Assembly (NCBI RefSeq): GCF_009697225.1
Contig: NZ_WIND01000027.1
Coordinates: forward strand, 1 to 36,591
Length of the DNA: 36,591 nt
Direction: 5' to 3'
From: Halovulum marinum
GTDB lineage: Bacteria > Pseudomonadota > Alphaproteobacteria > Rhodobacterales > Rhodobacteraceae
The position numbers and the translations under genes were made by a program. Shown one piece after another: positions 15,337 to 23,928 of the stretch; the first letter of the stretch is position 1; every line of letters starts with the position of its first letter. The notes beneath the pieces are model-generated. The model saw nothing but the letters and a program-made list of their open reading frames with translations, was not told where the DNA came from and ran no database searches.

Positions 15337-15500
15337 GCCACGAGACGCTGGTGCTGTTCGCCAAGATCTTCGGGCCGATCTGGATGGGCGGCTTTTTCCT
15401 GATCGTGCTGATCCGCGCCTACAATCCCAAGCGCCGCGCCGAGCAGGAGAGGATCGCGCGGTCGATCCTCGGTTCCGAAACCGCGGAGGGGCGCCGATGA
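15333..15500 (+). CDS. ccoQ: cbb3 oxidase small subunit CcoQ
   Basis: This 55-aa protein has one membrane helix (FGPIWMGGFFLIVLIRAYNP) followed by a basic cytosolic tail (KRRAEQERIARS). Size, topology and position between ccoO and ccoP identify it as CcoQ, which stabilises the oxidase or modulates its signalling. It overlaps both neighbours by ATGA junctions. Confidence 0.9.
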   Translation: MSHETLVLFAKIFGPIWMGGFFLIVLIRAYNPKRRAEQERIARSILGSETAEGRR

Positions 15501-16405
15501 CCACCGACCCCAAAGCCCTCCCCGGGGCCGATCCGCATACCGGCAACCGCGACATCGATCCGGTTACCGGCTACGACACGACCGGCCACGACTGGGGCGG
15601 GATACGGGAGCTCAACACCCCCTTCCCGAAGGTGGCGCTGATCGCGCTGGTGATCACCGTGGTATACTCGATCATCGCCTGGATTCTGCTGCCTGCCTGG
15701 CCACTCGGGCGCGACTACACGCGCGGCTTGCTCGGGCTCGACCAGAACGAGATGGCGATGGAGAGCCTTGGCCGGGTCGAGACCCGCCGCGAGACGTGGC
15801 TTGCTGCATTCGACGATCCGGACTTCGACGCCATCGCCGCGGACGAGGCCTTGATGGCGCGCGCGCGCCCCGCTGCCGAGCGGCTCTACCAGGACAACTG
15901 CGCCGCCTGCCACGGCACCGAGGGGATGGGCGGCCCGGGCTTTCCGGTATTGTCCGACGATTACTGGCTCTGGGGCGGAGACCCCGAAACGATTGCCACG
16001 ACGCTTCAGGTCGGCATCAACGCGACACATCCGGATACCCGGTGGGCTCAGATGCCCGCCTTCGACTGGATGGAGCGATCCGACCGCCACGCCTTGGCCG
16101 GGTATGTATCGGATCTTTCCGGCGGACGAGCTGACCACGATGGCCCGGCCGCGGTACTCTTTGAGGAAAACTGCGTAGCATGCCACGGCGAGCGCGGCCG
16201 CGGCGGGTTGATGAACGGCGCACCGGCACTGACCGACGATGCGGTGATCTACGGGCAGGATGAAGCGAGCGTGATGGACACGCTTCGGAACGGGCGCCAG
16301 GGCCTCATGCCATACTGGTCCGATCGGCTGAGCGACGCCGAGATCAATCTTCTCGCCGTCTACGTCGCGGGACTCGGCGATGACACCACGGGAGGCACCC
16401 CATGA
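15497..16405 (+). CDS. ccoP: cbb3 oxidase subunit III, di-haem cytochrome c
   Basis: The 302-aa protein has the CcoP N-terminus (GYDTTGHDWGGIRELNTPFP), a membrane helix at about 46-66, and two cytochrome c domains with CAACH (135-139) and CVACH (226-230). Axial methionines are likely in WAQMPAF and GLMPYWSDRL. It accepts electrons from soluble or bound cytochrome c. The ATG at 15497 overlaps the ccoQ stop; a longer upstream frame is only read-through. Confidence 0.96.
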   Translation: MTTDPKALPGADPHTGNRDIDPVTGYDTTGHDWGGIRELNTPFPKVALIALVITVVYSIIAWILLPAWPLGRDYTRGLLGLDQNEMAMESLGRVETRRETWLAAFDDPDFDAIAADEALMARARPAAERLYQDNCAACHGTEGMGGPGFPVLSDDYWLWGGDPETIATTLQVGINATHPDTRWAQMPAFDWMERSDRHALAGYVSDLSGGRADHDGPAAVLFEENCVACHGERGRGGLMNGAPALTDDAVIYGQDEASVMDTLRNGRQGLMPYWSDRLSDAEINLLAVYVAGLGDDTTGGTP

Positions 16406-16563
16406 CCGCCACCGCGCAGAAACGGCTGGCCGTGCTCGCTGCCCTGCTCGCCGTGACGGTCGTCGTCGGCGCAAACGCCCATCTTCTGGCGGTCGCCTTC
16501 GGCTCGCAACCGCCCTGCGTGGCCGAGGATGGCGCCGCCGCGCCCGCGAAACGCGCCTGCTAG
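16402..16563 (+). CDS. Small membrane protein of the cco operon
   Basis: This 53-aa ORF starts in an ATGA overlap with ccoP and ends at TAG 16561-16563. It has one hydrophobic segment (RLAVLAALLAVTVVVGANAH) and two cysteines near the C-terminus (QPPCVAEDG and KRAC). Small proteins with the VGANAHL pattern and C-terminal cysteines occur in rhodobacterial cco loci as far as I recall. It occupies the place where ccoG or ccoH often sits but resembles neither. A role in assembly or copper delivery is a guess. Confidence 0.65.
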   Translation: MTATAQKRLAVLAALLAVTVVVGANAHLLAVAFGSQPPCVAEDGAAAPAKRAC

Positions 16564-16574
16564 GAGGTCCGCCT

Positions 16575-17372
16575 ATGCTCGAACCGCTTCCGACACTCCG
16601 ACCACCCCAACGCCCCGGCTCCAGCCTGGCACGCGGACTGCCGGCGAAGGCGGCGCTTGACTGGCTTGCTGCCGGGTGGCGCGATCTGCGTTCGGCCCCC
16701 GCGCAGGGCCTCGCCTACGGTGCGCTCCTCGTCGTGATCTCCTATGGCGTGCTGGGCGCGCTCTGGGCCGCGGGGCTGCTCTACCTGGCGCTGCCCGCGA
16801 TCTCGGGCTTCCTGATCGTGGGGCCGTTCCTGGCCATCGGTCTCTATGAACAGAGCCGTCGGCAGGAAGAGGGCGACCGCGCAACCCTCCGGCAGATGCT
16901 GCTGGCACGCCCGGCCGCCGGCGCGCAGCTCGCCTATGCCGGTCTCCTGCTCGGGCTTCTCGTCCTGTTCTGGCTGCGGGCGGCGGACCTGCTCTATGCA
17001 CTCTTCTTCGGACTCGCGCCCGTTCCGCTCGCCGGAGACGCGCTCGCCAACGTCCTCACGACACCCACCGGCTGGGCGCTCCTCGTCGTCGGCAGCCTGG
17101 TCGGCGGGCTCTTCGCCGCGTTCGCGTTCTCGCTCAGCCTGTTTTCGGTGCCGATGCTGATGATCGAGCGCCGAGACGCCCTGACCGCCATGGGCCTGAG
17201 CCTGGCGATGACCACGCGCAACCTCGCGCCCTGCATCGCCTGGGGCGGGATCATCACCGTCGGCATGGCGGTGTCGGCCGCCACCGGACTTCTGGCGCTC
17301 GTCGTCGTCTTCCCGGTGCTCGGCCACGGGACATGGCATGCCTGGCGCGCGATCGGAGGAGATACGGAATGA
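16575..17372 (+). CDS. DUF2189 family membrane protein
   Basis: The 265-aa protein begins with a short cytosolic part and contains ALDWLAAGWRDLRSAPAQGL, the characteristic DUF2189 entry segment, followed by about six membrane helices. The motif AISGFLIVGPFLAIGLYEQS is typical. DUF2189 genes often accompany respiratory oxidases, but their function is unknown. A textbook GGAGG lies 8 bp before the ATG, and the stop overlaps the ccoS start as ATGA. Confidence 0.85.
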   Translation: MLEPLPTLRPPQRPGSSLARGLPAKAALDWLAAGWRDLRSAPAQGLAYGALLVVISYGVLGALWAAGLLYLALPAISGFLIVGPFLAIGLYEQSRRQEEGDRATLRQMLLARPAAGAQLAYAGLLLGLLVLFWLRAADLLYALFFGLAPVPLAGDALANVLTTPTGWALLVVGSLVGGLFAAFAFSLSLFSVPMLMIERRDALTAMGLSLAMTTRNLAPCIAWGGIITVGMAVSAATGLLALVVVFPVLGHGTWHAWRAIGGDTE

Positions 17373-17593
17373 CGGCCCTGCTGGTTCTCATACCCGTTTC
17401 CATCGGCATGGGATTGATCGGGCTCGGAGCATTCATCTGGGCCATGCGCCACCAACAGTTCGACGATCTCGAAGGCAATGCCTGGCGGGTGATCGGCGCG
17501 ACGGAACCGGCAGATACGCCAGGAGCAGGTCCTGTGCCGCGACGCAGACTCCGCCCAAGGTCATCAGCCATGGAAGTCCGCGTGTCATGGTGA
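17369..17593 (+). CDS. ccoS: cbb3 oxidase assembly protein CcoS, possibly with a replaced tail
   Basis: The first 45 residues are CcoS-like: one membrane helix (LLVLIPVSIGMGLIGLGAFI) and the conserved FIWAMRHQQFDDLEGNAWRV. CcoS is needed for cofactor insertion into cbb3 oxidase. From about residue 46 the sequence (TEPADTPGAGPVPRRRLRP) lies on the antisense of an MFS transporter gene. The native C-terminus, usually short, may therefore have been exchanged at a recombination junction near 17505. The core needed for function looks intact. Confidence 0.82.
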   Translation: MTALLVLIPVSIGMGLIGLGAFIWAMRHQQFDDLEGNAWRVIGATEPADTPGAGPVPRRRLRPRSSAMEVRVSW

Positions 17594-18197
17594 CGGCACG
17601 CAGGCTGCGTTTGGGGCGGGGTCCGACCGGGCGGCGCGACGGCAGGCGCCGAACCAGAACCATGGCGGTAGAAAACAGCGCGAGTGCCCCGGCCGCAACC
17701 GAGACCTGAAGCATCCCGGGCAATTCGTTCAACCCTATCAATAGCGGGCCTGCGGCCTGCCCCAGCGATATGGCGACCATGTAATTCCCCAGAACGACGT
17801 CCCGGTGCGCACGGCTGGAACTGCGGGAGGTCGCGATCTGCAAACCTGCCAGCAACAGGGTCTGGCTGATCCCGAGAATGGCGTTGCTTACGAAGAGCAC
17901 GACAAGTCCGTTGGGGATCACTGCCAGAAGCACAGCCGCGGCCAGCACCCCCGCCGCGCCGGTGGTGACGATCTCGCGTAGCCGGCCATTGTCGTTCTGG
18001 CGTCCGATGAAGACGGTGAACAGAACGGGCAGCAGCGCAAAGACCGCTGCGATCTGGCCGATGACCTCGGAGCCGTGCCCCTCGGCCATCGCCCGATAGC
18101 TGGTCGCGATGCGCAGGACTGATACGAGGACCTGCACGAGAAACCCGCAGGCCAGCATCGGGAAGATGATCGGGCCGAGGATCTGTTTCTTTGCCAT
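17433..18197 (-). pseudogene. MFS transporter, C-terminally truncated
   Basis: The frame starts MAKKQILGPIIFPMLACGFL and encodes roughly the first six helices of a major-facilitator protein, with a loop RRLPSRRPVGPRPKRSLR and the start of the second half (MTLGGVCVAAQDLLLAYLPV). Transporter-like sequence ends around 17510, where the opposite strand is ccoS. About 230 of the expected 400 residues remain, so it is likely non-functional. Its native substrate cannot be inferred. The 135 bp between it and the DHDPS-like gene contain no further gene. Confidence 0.7.
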
Positions 18198-18332
18198 CGG
18201 CTCAGGGCCACATCCTAAAATCTACGGAGGTGTGCCGCATTGCCTGCGGCGCACGGAACATCGTCCGGCCCAGTCCGTCTCCGGGCCGAACGATCCTCGT
18301 TGGGCATCCCCGAGCGGGATGGGTGGCTCAGG

Positions 18333-19274
18333 TCAGCTTGCCTTGCGCAACGACATGCCGCAGCCAGGGTCACGCTTCTCCACGCGGGCGAGAAGGCGGT
18401 CGATCTCTGCCGCAGCGCGCGGGCTCAGCTTCGGGCCGGGTGCGCGCAAGGCGGGCGTTGCGATCGCCCCCCTACGCGCGAGGATCTGCTTGCGGACTGT
18501 CAACCCGATGCCCGACTGGTGCTCGTAGCGCAACAGCGGCAGGTGCGCGTCGAAAATGTCCGCCGCCTTTTCCGGGTCCGCGGCGGACAGGTCGACAACG
18601 CGCCGCAGCATTTCGGGAAAGGCGTAGCCCGTCATGGCGCCGTCGGCGCCGCGCCCCATCTCCAGGTCCAGGAACAGTCCTCCGTTGCCGCAGAGGATCG
18701 ACAGGGGTCGCATGTCGCCCGCCGCCTGCCAGTCGCGGAGCGCGCTGATCTTTTCCAGCCCCGGCCAGTCCTCGTGTTTCAGCATCACGCAGGCGTCGTG
18801 CGCCGTGACAACCCGGCGGATCACGCCGGGTGACATCAGTACGCTGGTCACCGTCGGGTGGTCCTGTAGCACCCAGGGCGTGTCCGGGCCGATTGCCTCG
18901 ACCGCATTGGCGAACCAGCCGCAGATCTGGTCGTCGGTCCGCATCGTGCCCGGAGGTGTCATCATCACGCCCGCCGCGCCCGCGTCCATCGACGCTGCGG
19001 CAAGGTCGTGCATCGCCGCCATACCGGGCGCCGAGACGCCGACGATGATCGGCTTGCCCGCGGCGGCGGCGATCACCTCCCGCACCACGGTCAGGCTTTC
19101 CTCGGGCCGCAGTTTCTGCGCCTCGCCCATGATGCCCAGGATGGTGATCCCGTCGACCTCGCGGTCGAGGTACCATTCGGTCATCCGACCCAGCGAGGCT
19201 ACTTCCAGCGACCCGTCCTCGGTGAAGGGCGTGGGCGCGATGGCGAAGACGCCTTTCGTATCCGTGCCGATCAT
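18333..19274 (-). CDS. DHDPS/NAL-family class I aldolase-like protein
   Basis: The 313-aa TIM-barrel protein keeps the Schiff-base lysine of the family (ACVMLKHEDW, Lys166) and the pyruvate-binding loop position (GIMGEAQKL, residues 47-55). The usual YNxP motif is replaced by VLQDHP (135-140), so the catalytic tyrosine appears to be glutamine. It is therefore unlikely to be true dihydrodipicolinate synthase. An aldolase or hydrolase acting on a 2-oxo acid is more likely. The ATG overlaps the stop of the RraA-like gene (ATGA), and it is the last intact gene of the catabolic operon. Confidence 0.85.
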   Translation of the reverse strand: MIGTDTKGVFAIAPTPFTEDGSLEVASLGRMTEWYLDREVDGITILGIMGEAQKLRPEESLTVVREVIAAAAGKPIIVGVSAPGMAAMHDLAAASMDAGAAGVMMTPPGTMRTDDQICGWFANAVEAIGPDTPWVLQDHPTVTSVLMSPGVIRRVVTAHDACVMLKHEDWPGLEKISALRDWQAAGDMRPLSILCGNGGLFLDLEMGRGADGAMTGYAFPEMLRRVVDLSAADPEKAADIFDAHLPLLRYEHQSGIGLTVRKQILARRGAIATPALRAPGPKLSPRAAAEIDRLLARVEKRDPGCGMSLRKAS

Positions 19275-19993
19275 TGGCTATCCTTCCATTTGTCATAGCG
19301 GGCGCGGGTGGACTCGTTCATCGGGTAGAGGCCGGGCAGCACTTCTCCGCGGCCCACCTCGTCCACGATCCAGCCTTCCATGCGCTCCTGTTCCGGGGCC
19401 TCCTTCAGCACATCGCCTAGGACGGCGGCGGGGATCACCACGGCGCCGTCGCGGTCGGCCACGATGGTGTCGCCGGGGATCACGCACACGCCGCCGCAGC
19501 CGACGGTTTCCTCCCAGCCGACGAAGGTCAGCCCGGCGACCGAGGGCGGCGCCGCGGCGCCCCGGCACCAGACCGGCAGGCCGGTGCCCAGCACGCCTTC
19601 GAGGTCGCGCACAACGCCGTCGGTGATCATGCCGACCGACTTGCGCTTGACCATGCGGGCACAGAGGATGTCGCCGAAGACGCCGGCATCGGCGATGCCC
19701 ATGGCGTCGATCACCGCGAAGGCGCCTTCGGGCATTGCCTCGATGGCCGCCCTGGTCGAGATCGGGCTGCCCCAGCTGGCCGGGGTTGCCAGGTCCTCGC
19801 GCGCCGGCACGAAACGGAACGTGAAGGCGGGGCCGACCACGCGCTCCTGCCTGTGCCGGAGCGGCATGGCGCCCCGGATCCAGACATTGCGCAGTCCCTT
19901 CTTCAGAAGGATGGTCGTCAGGGTGGCGGTGGTCACGCCCTTGAGCGTCTCGATGGCCGCCGCGTCGAGCGGGGCCGCAGATTCGTTCGTCAT
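19271..19993 (-). CDS. RraA-family aldolase-like protein (copy 1)
   Basis: The 240-aa protein belongs to the RraA/HMG-aldolase family, which cleaves or decarboxylates 2-oxo acids using a divalent metal. The metal and substrate motif is GVFGDILCARMVKRKSVGMI followed by TDGVVRD. It is longer at the C-terminus (VDEVGRGEVLPGLYPMN) than the second copy upstream. True RraA RNase E inhibitors are about 160 aa, so a catabolic role is favoured by length and by the operon. Confidence 0.85.
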   Translation of the reverse strand: MTNESAAPLDAAAIETLKGVTTATLTTILLKKGLRNVWIRGAMPLRHRQERVVGPAFTFRFVPAREDLATPASWGSPISTRAAIEAMPEGAFAVIDAMGIADAGVFGDILCARMVKRKSVGMITDGVVRDLEGVLGTGLPVWCRGAAAPPSVAGLTFVGWEETVGCGGVCVIPGDTIVADRDGAVVIPAAVLGDVLKEAPEQERMEGWIVDEVGRGEVLPGLYPMNESTRARYDKWKDSQ

Positions 19994-20002
19994 ATCATGT
20001 CC

Positions 20003-20788
20003 TCAGATGCTTGGGATGTAGCCGCCGTCGATGCGGATCTGCGATCCGGTGACGTAGCCCGCTCGGTCCGACGCCAGAAAGGCCACCATGTCGGCATATT
20101 CGCGCGGCTCGCCATAGCGGCCCATCGGGATGGCGGCGAGGCTCTCGGCGCGGACGTCCTCGACGCTGCGGCCTTCGCGCTCGGCCTTCTTCTCGTTGAG
20201 GAAGGTGATGCGACCGGTGGCGATGCGGCCCGGCATGACCACGTTGCAGGTCACGCCATCGGCGCCGACCTCTGCCGCGACGGTCTTGGACCAGCCGACC
20301 AGCGACAGGCGCAGCGCGTTCGAGATCCCGAGATTCGGGATCGGCGCGACCACGCCGGACGAGGTCGAGACGACGATCCGCCCCCATTTCCGCTCCCGCA
20401 TGCCGGGCAGGACCCGGTCGGCGATCGCCATGACCGAGACGATCATCGAATCGAAGAACTTGCGCCAGGTCTCTGCCGACTGGCCCGATGCCGGTCCCGG
20501 TGGCGGGCCGCCGGTGATCGCGACGAGGATGTCGACGGGCCCGAACTCGGCCTCTACCTTGCCGACATGCCCGTCGATCACGTCGAGGTCGGCGACGTCC
20601 CATTGCAGGGGCATCGCGGTGCCGCCCGCTGCCTTGATGGCCTCGACCGTCTTGCCCGCGGCGTCGGGGTCGATATCCGCGGCCACCACCCGCGCGCCCT
20701 CGGCCGCGAGGCTTGCCGCGATCGCGCTGCCAAGCCCGCCTCCGGCGCCAAGGACCAGCGCGGTTTTCTTTCCAATTCCCAGATCCAT
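20003..20788 (-). CDS. SDR-family oxidoreductase lacking the YxxxK pair
   Basis: The 261-aa protein has the Rossmann motif ALVLGAGGGLGSAIA and a C-terminal GSQIRIDGGYIPS typical of short-chain dehydrogenases. At the active site the sequence is SSGVVAPIPNLGISNALRLS, so the expected Tyr is Ile and the Lys is missing. This matches the BKR-like subgroup of SDRs that departs from the catalytic tetrad. The ATG at 20788 follows GAGGAAGATGAG; a 67-bp spacer separates it from the second RraA gene. Oxidation or reduction of a pathway intermediate is possible but the chemistry is unclear. Confidence 0.85.
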   Translation of the reverse strand: MDLGIGKKTALVLGAGGGLGSAIAASLAAEGARVVAADIDPDAAGKTVEAIKAAGGTAMPLQWDVADLDVIDGHVGKVEAEFGPVDILVAITGGPPPGPASGQSAETWRKFFDSMIVSVMAIADRVLPGMRERKWGRIVVSTSSGVVAPIPNLGISNALRLSLVGWSKTVAAEVGADGVTCNVVMPGRIATGRITFLNEKKAEREGRSVEDVRAESLAAIPMGRYGEPREYADMVAFLASDRAGYVTGSQIRIDGGYIPSI

Positions 20789-20855
20789 CTCATCTTCCTC
20801 GAACTTCTTCAGAATGTCTTCGCCGCCGCCCTGTCCGGGCCGCCGGCCGGCCGGG

Positions 20856-21527
20856 TCAGGCCGACAGTTTCTCCATCGCCTTCTGCACCCATGTCCGGTC
20901 CACGGTCCCGGCCATGATCGCCTCCATCTGGGCCGACTCGGCTGCGTGCTTCTTGCCGGCGGCGGCAAGCACTGCCTCGGCCTCAGCCAGCGGCACCGAG
21001 ACAACGCCGTCCTCGTCGCCGACGATGATGTCGCCCGGGGCGATGGTCATTCCGTCCAGCGCGACGGGCACGTTGATCTCGCCGGGGCCGTTCTTGTAGG
21101 GGCCGCGATGGGTGATCCCGGCGGCATAGACGGGGAAGGCGTGGCTGCGGACATAGCCGTAGTCGCGGATCGCGCCGTTCAGGACTACACCGGCAAGGCC
21201 CAGCTGTTCGGCATGGGCCAGCATCATCTCGCCCATCAGCGCGTTGCTCAAATCGCCGCCGCCATCCACGACGATCACGTCACCCGGCGAAGCCGTGTCC
21301 AGCGCATGGTGGATCAGCAGGTTGTCGCCGGGACGGGTCTTGACCGTGAAGGCCGGTCCGCAGAGCACGCCGCCGGAATGCAGCGGCCGGATACGTGGGC
21401 CTGCAGCATCGAGCCGCGCCATCACGTCGCTGATATTGGCCACGGGCAGGTCGGCGAATTTCGCCAGCAGGTCGGAGGACGGCCGCGCGGGCACCTCCAG
21501 GATTCGGGATCCCATCATATTGGTCAC
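20856..21527 (-). CDS. RraA-family aldolase-like protein (copy 2)
   Basis: This 223-aa protein has GEMMLAHAEQLGLAGVVLNG followed by AIRDYGYVR, the motif of 4-hydroxy-4-methyl-2-oxoglutarate / 4-carboxy-4-hydroxy-2-oxoadipate aldolases. It also has a typical GDIIVGDEDGVVSVP segment. Compared with copy 1 it has the more canonical length and motif, so it is the better candidate for a pyruvate-releasing aldolase. Starts at 21527, 21518 or 21515 are possible; AAGGTGACC just upstream favours the first. Confidence 0.88.
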   Translation of the reverse strand: MTNMMGSRILEVPARPSSDLLAKFADLPVANISDVMARLDAAGPRIRPLHSGGVLCGPAFTVKTRPGDNLLIHHALDTASPGDVIVVDGGGDLSNALMGEMMLAHAEQLGLAGVVLNGAIRDYGYVRSHAFPVYAAGITHRGPYKNGPGEINVPVALDGMTIAPGDIIVGDEDGVVSVPLAEAEAVLAAAGKKHAAESAQMEAIMAGTVDRTWVQKAMEKLSA

Positions 21528-21547
21528 CTTTTGAGTTGGAGTTTCGT

Positions 21548-22294
21548 TCAGTCGCGCCGGATCGCGGCTCCTTGGAAGCCGTCGGCCTCGACCCGGAAGG
21601 TCTGGCCGCGTGCAATCGGTACGGGCCCGACACGGGCGCCGGTGATCACCACCTGACCCGGTTGCAGCGGCCTGTCGCGACGGGCGGCGTGCCGTGCCAG
21701 CCAGAGCACCGCGTCCAGCACCGCCTCCGTCAACGCCATCGGCTTGGCCGGTTCCAGCGTCTCGCCGTCCGAGGTCAAGAAGACCGGGCGCAGGCGGGAC
21801 AGGTCGAGGCCGGTCAGGTCTGTCTTAAGCGGCCCGATCACCACGCCCGCGTTGCTCTGGAAATCGGCCAGCGCGCTCATAGGGTCGGCGCATTTGCGGT
21901 CGGTGAAGCAGGAGTCGAGCACCTCGATGGCGAGACATAGGCCCGCGATCGCGTCCAGCACGTCTTCGCGCGTGCCGTCCAGGGGCACCGGCTTGCTGAG
22001 CACGAAGCCCACTTCGCCCTCCACCTCCGGCGCGACCGCGCTTTGCGGCAGGGCACCGCCGTCCGGGATGACGGCCTGAACCGACATCGGCGATCCGCGG
22101 TGGCCCTTCGTCGGGCTGGCGGGCGCGACCTTCCATCCGGCGATCTCTTCTGCCGGAAGCAGTATGTCCTGGATCGCATATGCCTGCGCCTCGTCCCGCG
22201 GGATCAAGTCCGGCGGCAGGTCGGAGATCCGGCCTGTCTGCCGCGCGGCCCGGATCCGGTTGGCAGCACTCTCTATCAGTGTCTTGTCCATCAT
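21548..22294 (-). CDS. 2-keto-4-pentenoate hydratase-like protein (FAH superfamily)
   Basis: The 248-aa protein resembles the MhpD/DmpE/HpaH hydratases: LPAEEIAGWKVAPASPTKG, VAPEVEGEVGFVL with acidic metal ligands, AIEVLDSCFTDRKCADPMSA and a closing LQPGQVVITGARVGPVPI. Such enzymes add water to 2-oxo-pentenoates before aldol cleavage. Its ATG at 22294 overlaps the stop of the ABC ATPase gene as ATGA. Together with the RraA-type aldolase it suggests a hydratase-aldolase sequence like that in aromatic ring-cleavage pathways. Confidence 0.88.
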   Translation of the reverse strand: MMDKTLIESAANRIRAARQTGRISDLPPDLIPRDEAQAYAIQDILLPAEEIAGWKVAPASPTKGHRGSPMSVQAVIPDGGALPQSAVAPEVEGEVGFVLSKPVPLDGTREDVLDAIAGLCLAIEVLDSCFTDRKCADPMSALADFQSNAGVVIGPLKTDLTGLDLSRLRPVFLTSDGETLEPAKPMALTEAVLDAVLWLARHAARRDRPLQPGQVVITGARVGPVPIARGQTFRVEADGFQGAAIRRD

Positions 22295-23928
22295 GCTGTC
22301 CCGTACCTGGCGTGGGCGTCGGGGTCGTGATGCGGGCTCGCCGCGATCAATTCGACCGTGTAGGGGTCCTGCGGGTTCGAGAAGATCTCCTCGGTTGTGC
22401 CTTCCTCCACCAGTTTGCCCTTGCACATCACCATCACCCGGTCGGCAAAGTCGCGGACCAGCGGCAGGTCGTGGGCTATGAAAATGAAGGCTAAGCCGTG
22501 CTTCTTCTGCAGGTCCTTCAGTAGTGCGATGACCTGCGCCTGCACCGACACGTCGAGCGCCGACACCGCTTCGTCGCAGAGAATGATCTCGGGCCTGAGC
22601 GCCAGTGCCCGCGCGATGGCGATGCGCTGCCGCTGCCCGCCCGAGAACTGGTGCGGGTAGCGGTCAGCATGTTCGGCCCTCAGGCCAACCTGGACCAGCA
22701 GGTCCTCGACCTCGGCCCGCCATTTCTCGCGCGGCAGTACGCCGGGGTGAATTGCCCATGGTTCCGAAACGATCTCGAAGATGCTCATGCGAGGGTTGAG
22801 CGAGGCGGTTGGGTCCTGGAAAACGACCTGCAACTTGCGGCGGAAGTCGCGCAGGTCGCCGCCCTTCAGCGAAAACACGTTCCCGCCCTTGTAGGCGATC
22901 TCGCCGCTTGTCGGCTCTGTCAGGCGCAGAAGGGTCCTCGCCAGCGTGGTCTTGCCGGAACCAGACTCGCCCACGATACCCAGCGTCTCGCCCGCGTGCA
23001 GCTTGAAGCTGACCTCGTCGAGCGCGCGGGTGACCGTGGCCGCATTGCGCTTGAACGGGTTCGAAGACAGGATGTATTCCTTTACCAGTTTCTTGCCCTC
23101 GACCAGCACTTCCCGTTTCTGTTCGACATGGCGGAACGGCTCCTGCCCAGGCACCGCATCGAGTAGTTGGCGGGTGTAGGGGTGTGAGGGGTCCTTGAAG
23201 ACCTCTGTCACGGGACCGGTCTCGACGATCTTGCCGTCCTTCATGACGACCACCCGGTCGGCTATCTGGGCGACAACCCCAAGGTCGTGGGTGATTAGGA
23301 CCATGCCCATACCGCTTTCGCGCTGCAGATCCTTCATCAGTTCGAGGATCCGGGCCTGCACCGTCACGTCCAGCGCCGTCGTGGGCTCGTCCGCGATCAG
23401 CAGGTCGGGCCGCAGCGCGACGGCCATAGCGATCATGATCCGCTGCCGCTGCCCCCCCGAGAACTGGTGCGGGTAGTCCCGCAGCCTCTCGCGGGCATTC
23501 GGCAGCTTCACGTGCTCCAGCAACTCGATGGCCCGGGACCGCGCCTCGGAGGCGCTGGCGCCGTGGATCCGCAGGACTTCCTCGATCTGCCAGCCAATGG
23601 GGTAGACCGGGTTCAGATGCGCCAGCGGGTCCTGAAAGATCATCGAGATCGACTTGCCGTTGATGTCGCGGCGCTGCGATCTGGAGAGCTTCAGCAGGTC
23701 CCGACCGCGATACATCGCGGTCCCGGAGGTGATGTGCCCCGGAGGGCTGTCGATCAGCCCCATGACGGCGTTCGCGCTGACCGACTTGCCGGAGCCACTT
23801 TCGCCGAGGATCGCGAGCGTCTCGCCACGCGCGACGGACCAGCTAACGTTTTGTACGGCTTTCGTGATGCCGCGGCTCGAGCGGAACTCGACACTCAGGT
23901 TGCTTACTTCGAGAAGTGTCTCACTCAT
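22291..23928 (-). CDS. Fused double-ATPase of an oligopeptide-type ABC importer
   Basis: The 545-aa protein contains two complete ABC domains. Each has a Walker A (GESGSGKS and GESGSGKT), a signature ([14 protein letters not shown] and [14 protein letters not shown]), and a Walker B ([13 protein letters not shown] and [13 protein letters not shown]). Each domain ends with the oligopeptide C-terminal extension ([27 protein letters not shown]). It is equivalent to DppD plus DppF joined in one chain. It powers the permeases encoded just upstream, whose last gene it overlaps by 8 bp. Confidence 0.95.
   Translation of the reverse strand: MSETLLEVSNLSVEFRSSRGITKAVQNVSWSVARGETLAILGESGSGKSVSANAVMGLIDSPPGHITSGTAMYRGRDLLKLSRSQRRDINGKSISMIFQDPLAHLNPVYPIGWQIEEVLRIHGASASEARSRAIELLEHVKLPNARERLRDYPHQFSGGQRQRIMIAMAVALRPDLLIADEPTTALDVTVQARILELMKDLQRESGMGMVLITHDLGVVAQIADRVVVMKDGKIVETGPVTEVFKDPSHPYTRQLLDAVPGQEPFRHVEQKREVLVEGKKLVKEYILSSNPFKRNAATVTRALDEVSFKLHAGETLGIVGESGSGKTTLARTLLRLTEPTSGEIAYKGGNVFSLKGGDLRDFRRKLQVVFQDPTASLNPRMSIFEIVSEPWAIHPGVLPREKWRAEVEDLLVQVGLRAEHADRYPHQFSGGQRQRIAIARALALRPEIILCDEAVSALDVSVQAQVIALLKDLQKKHGLAFIFIAHDLPLVRDFADRVMVMCKGKLVEEGTTEEIFSNPQDPYTVELIAASPHHDPDAHARYGTA

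Noticed and set aside
20130-21656. Plus-strand open frame of 508 codons opposite the SDR and RraA genes
   Set aside because: No motif or ribosome-binding site; explained by codon bias of the genes on the other strand.
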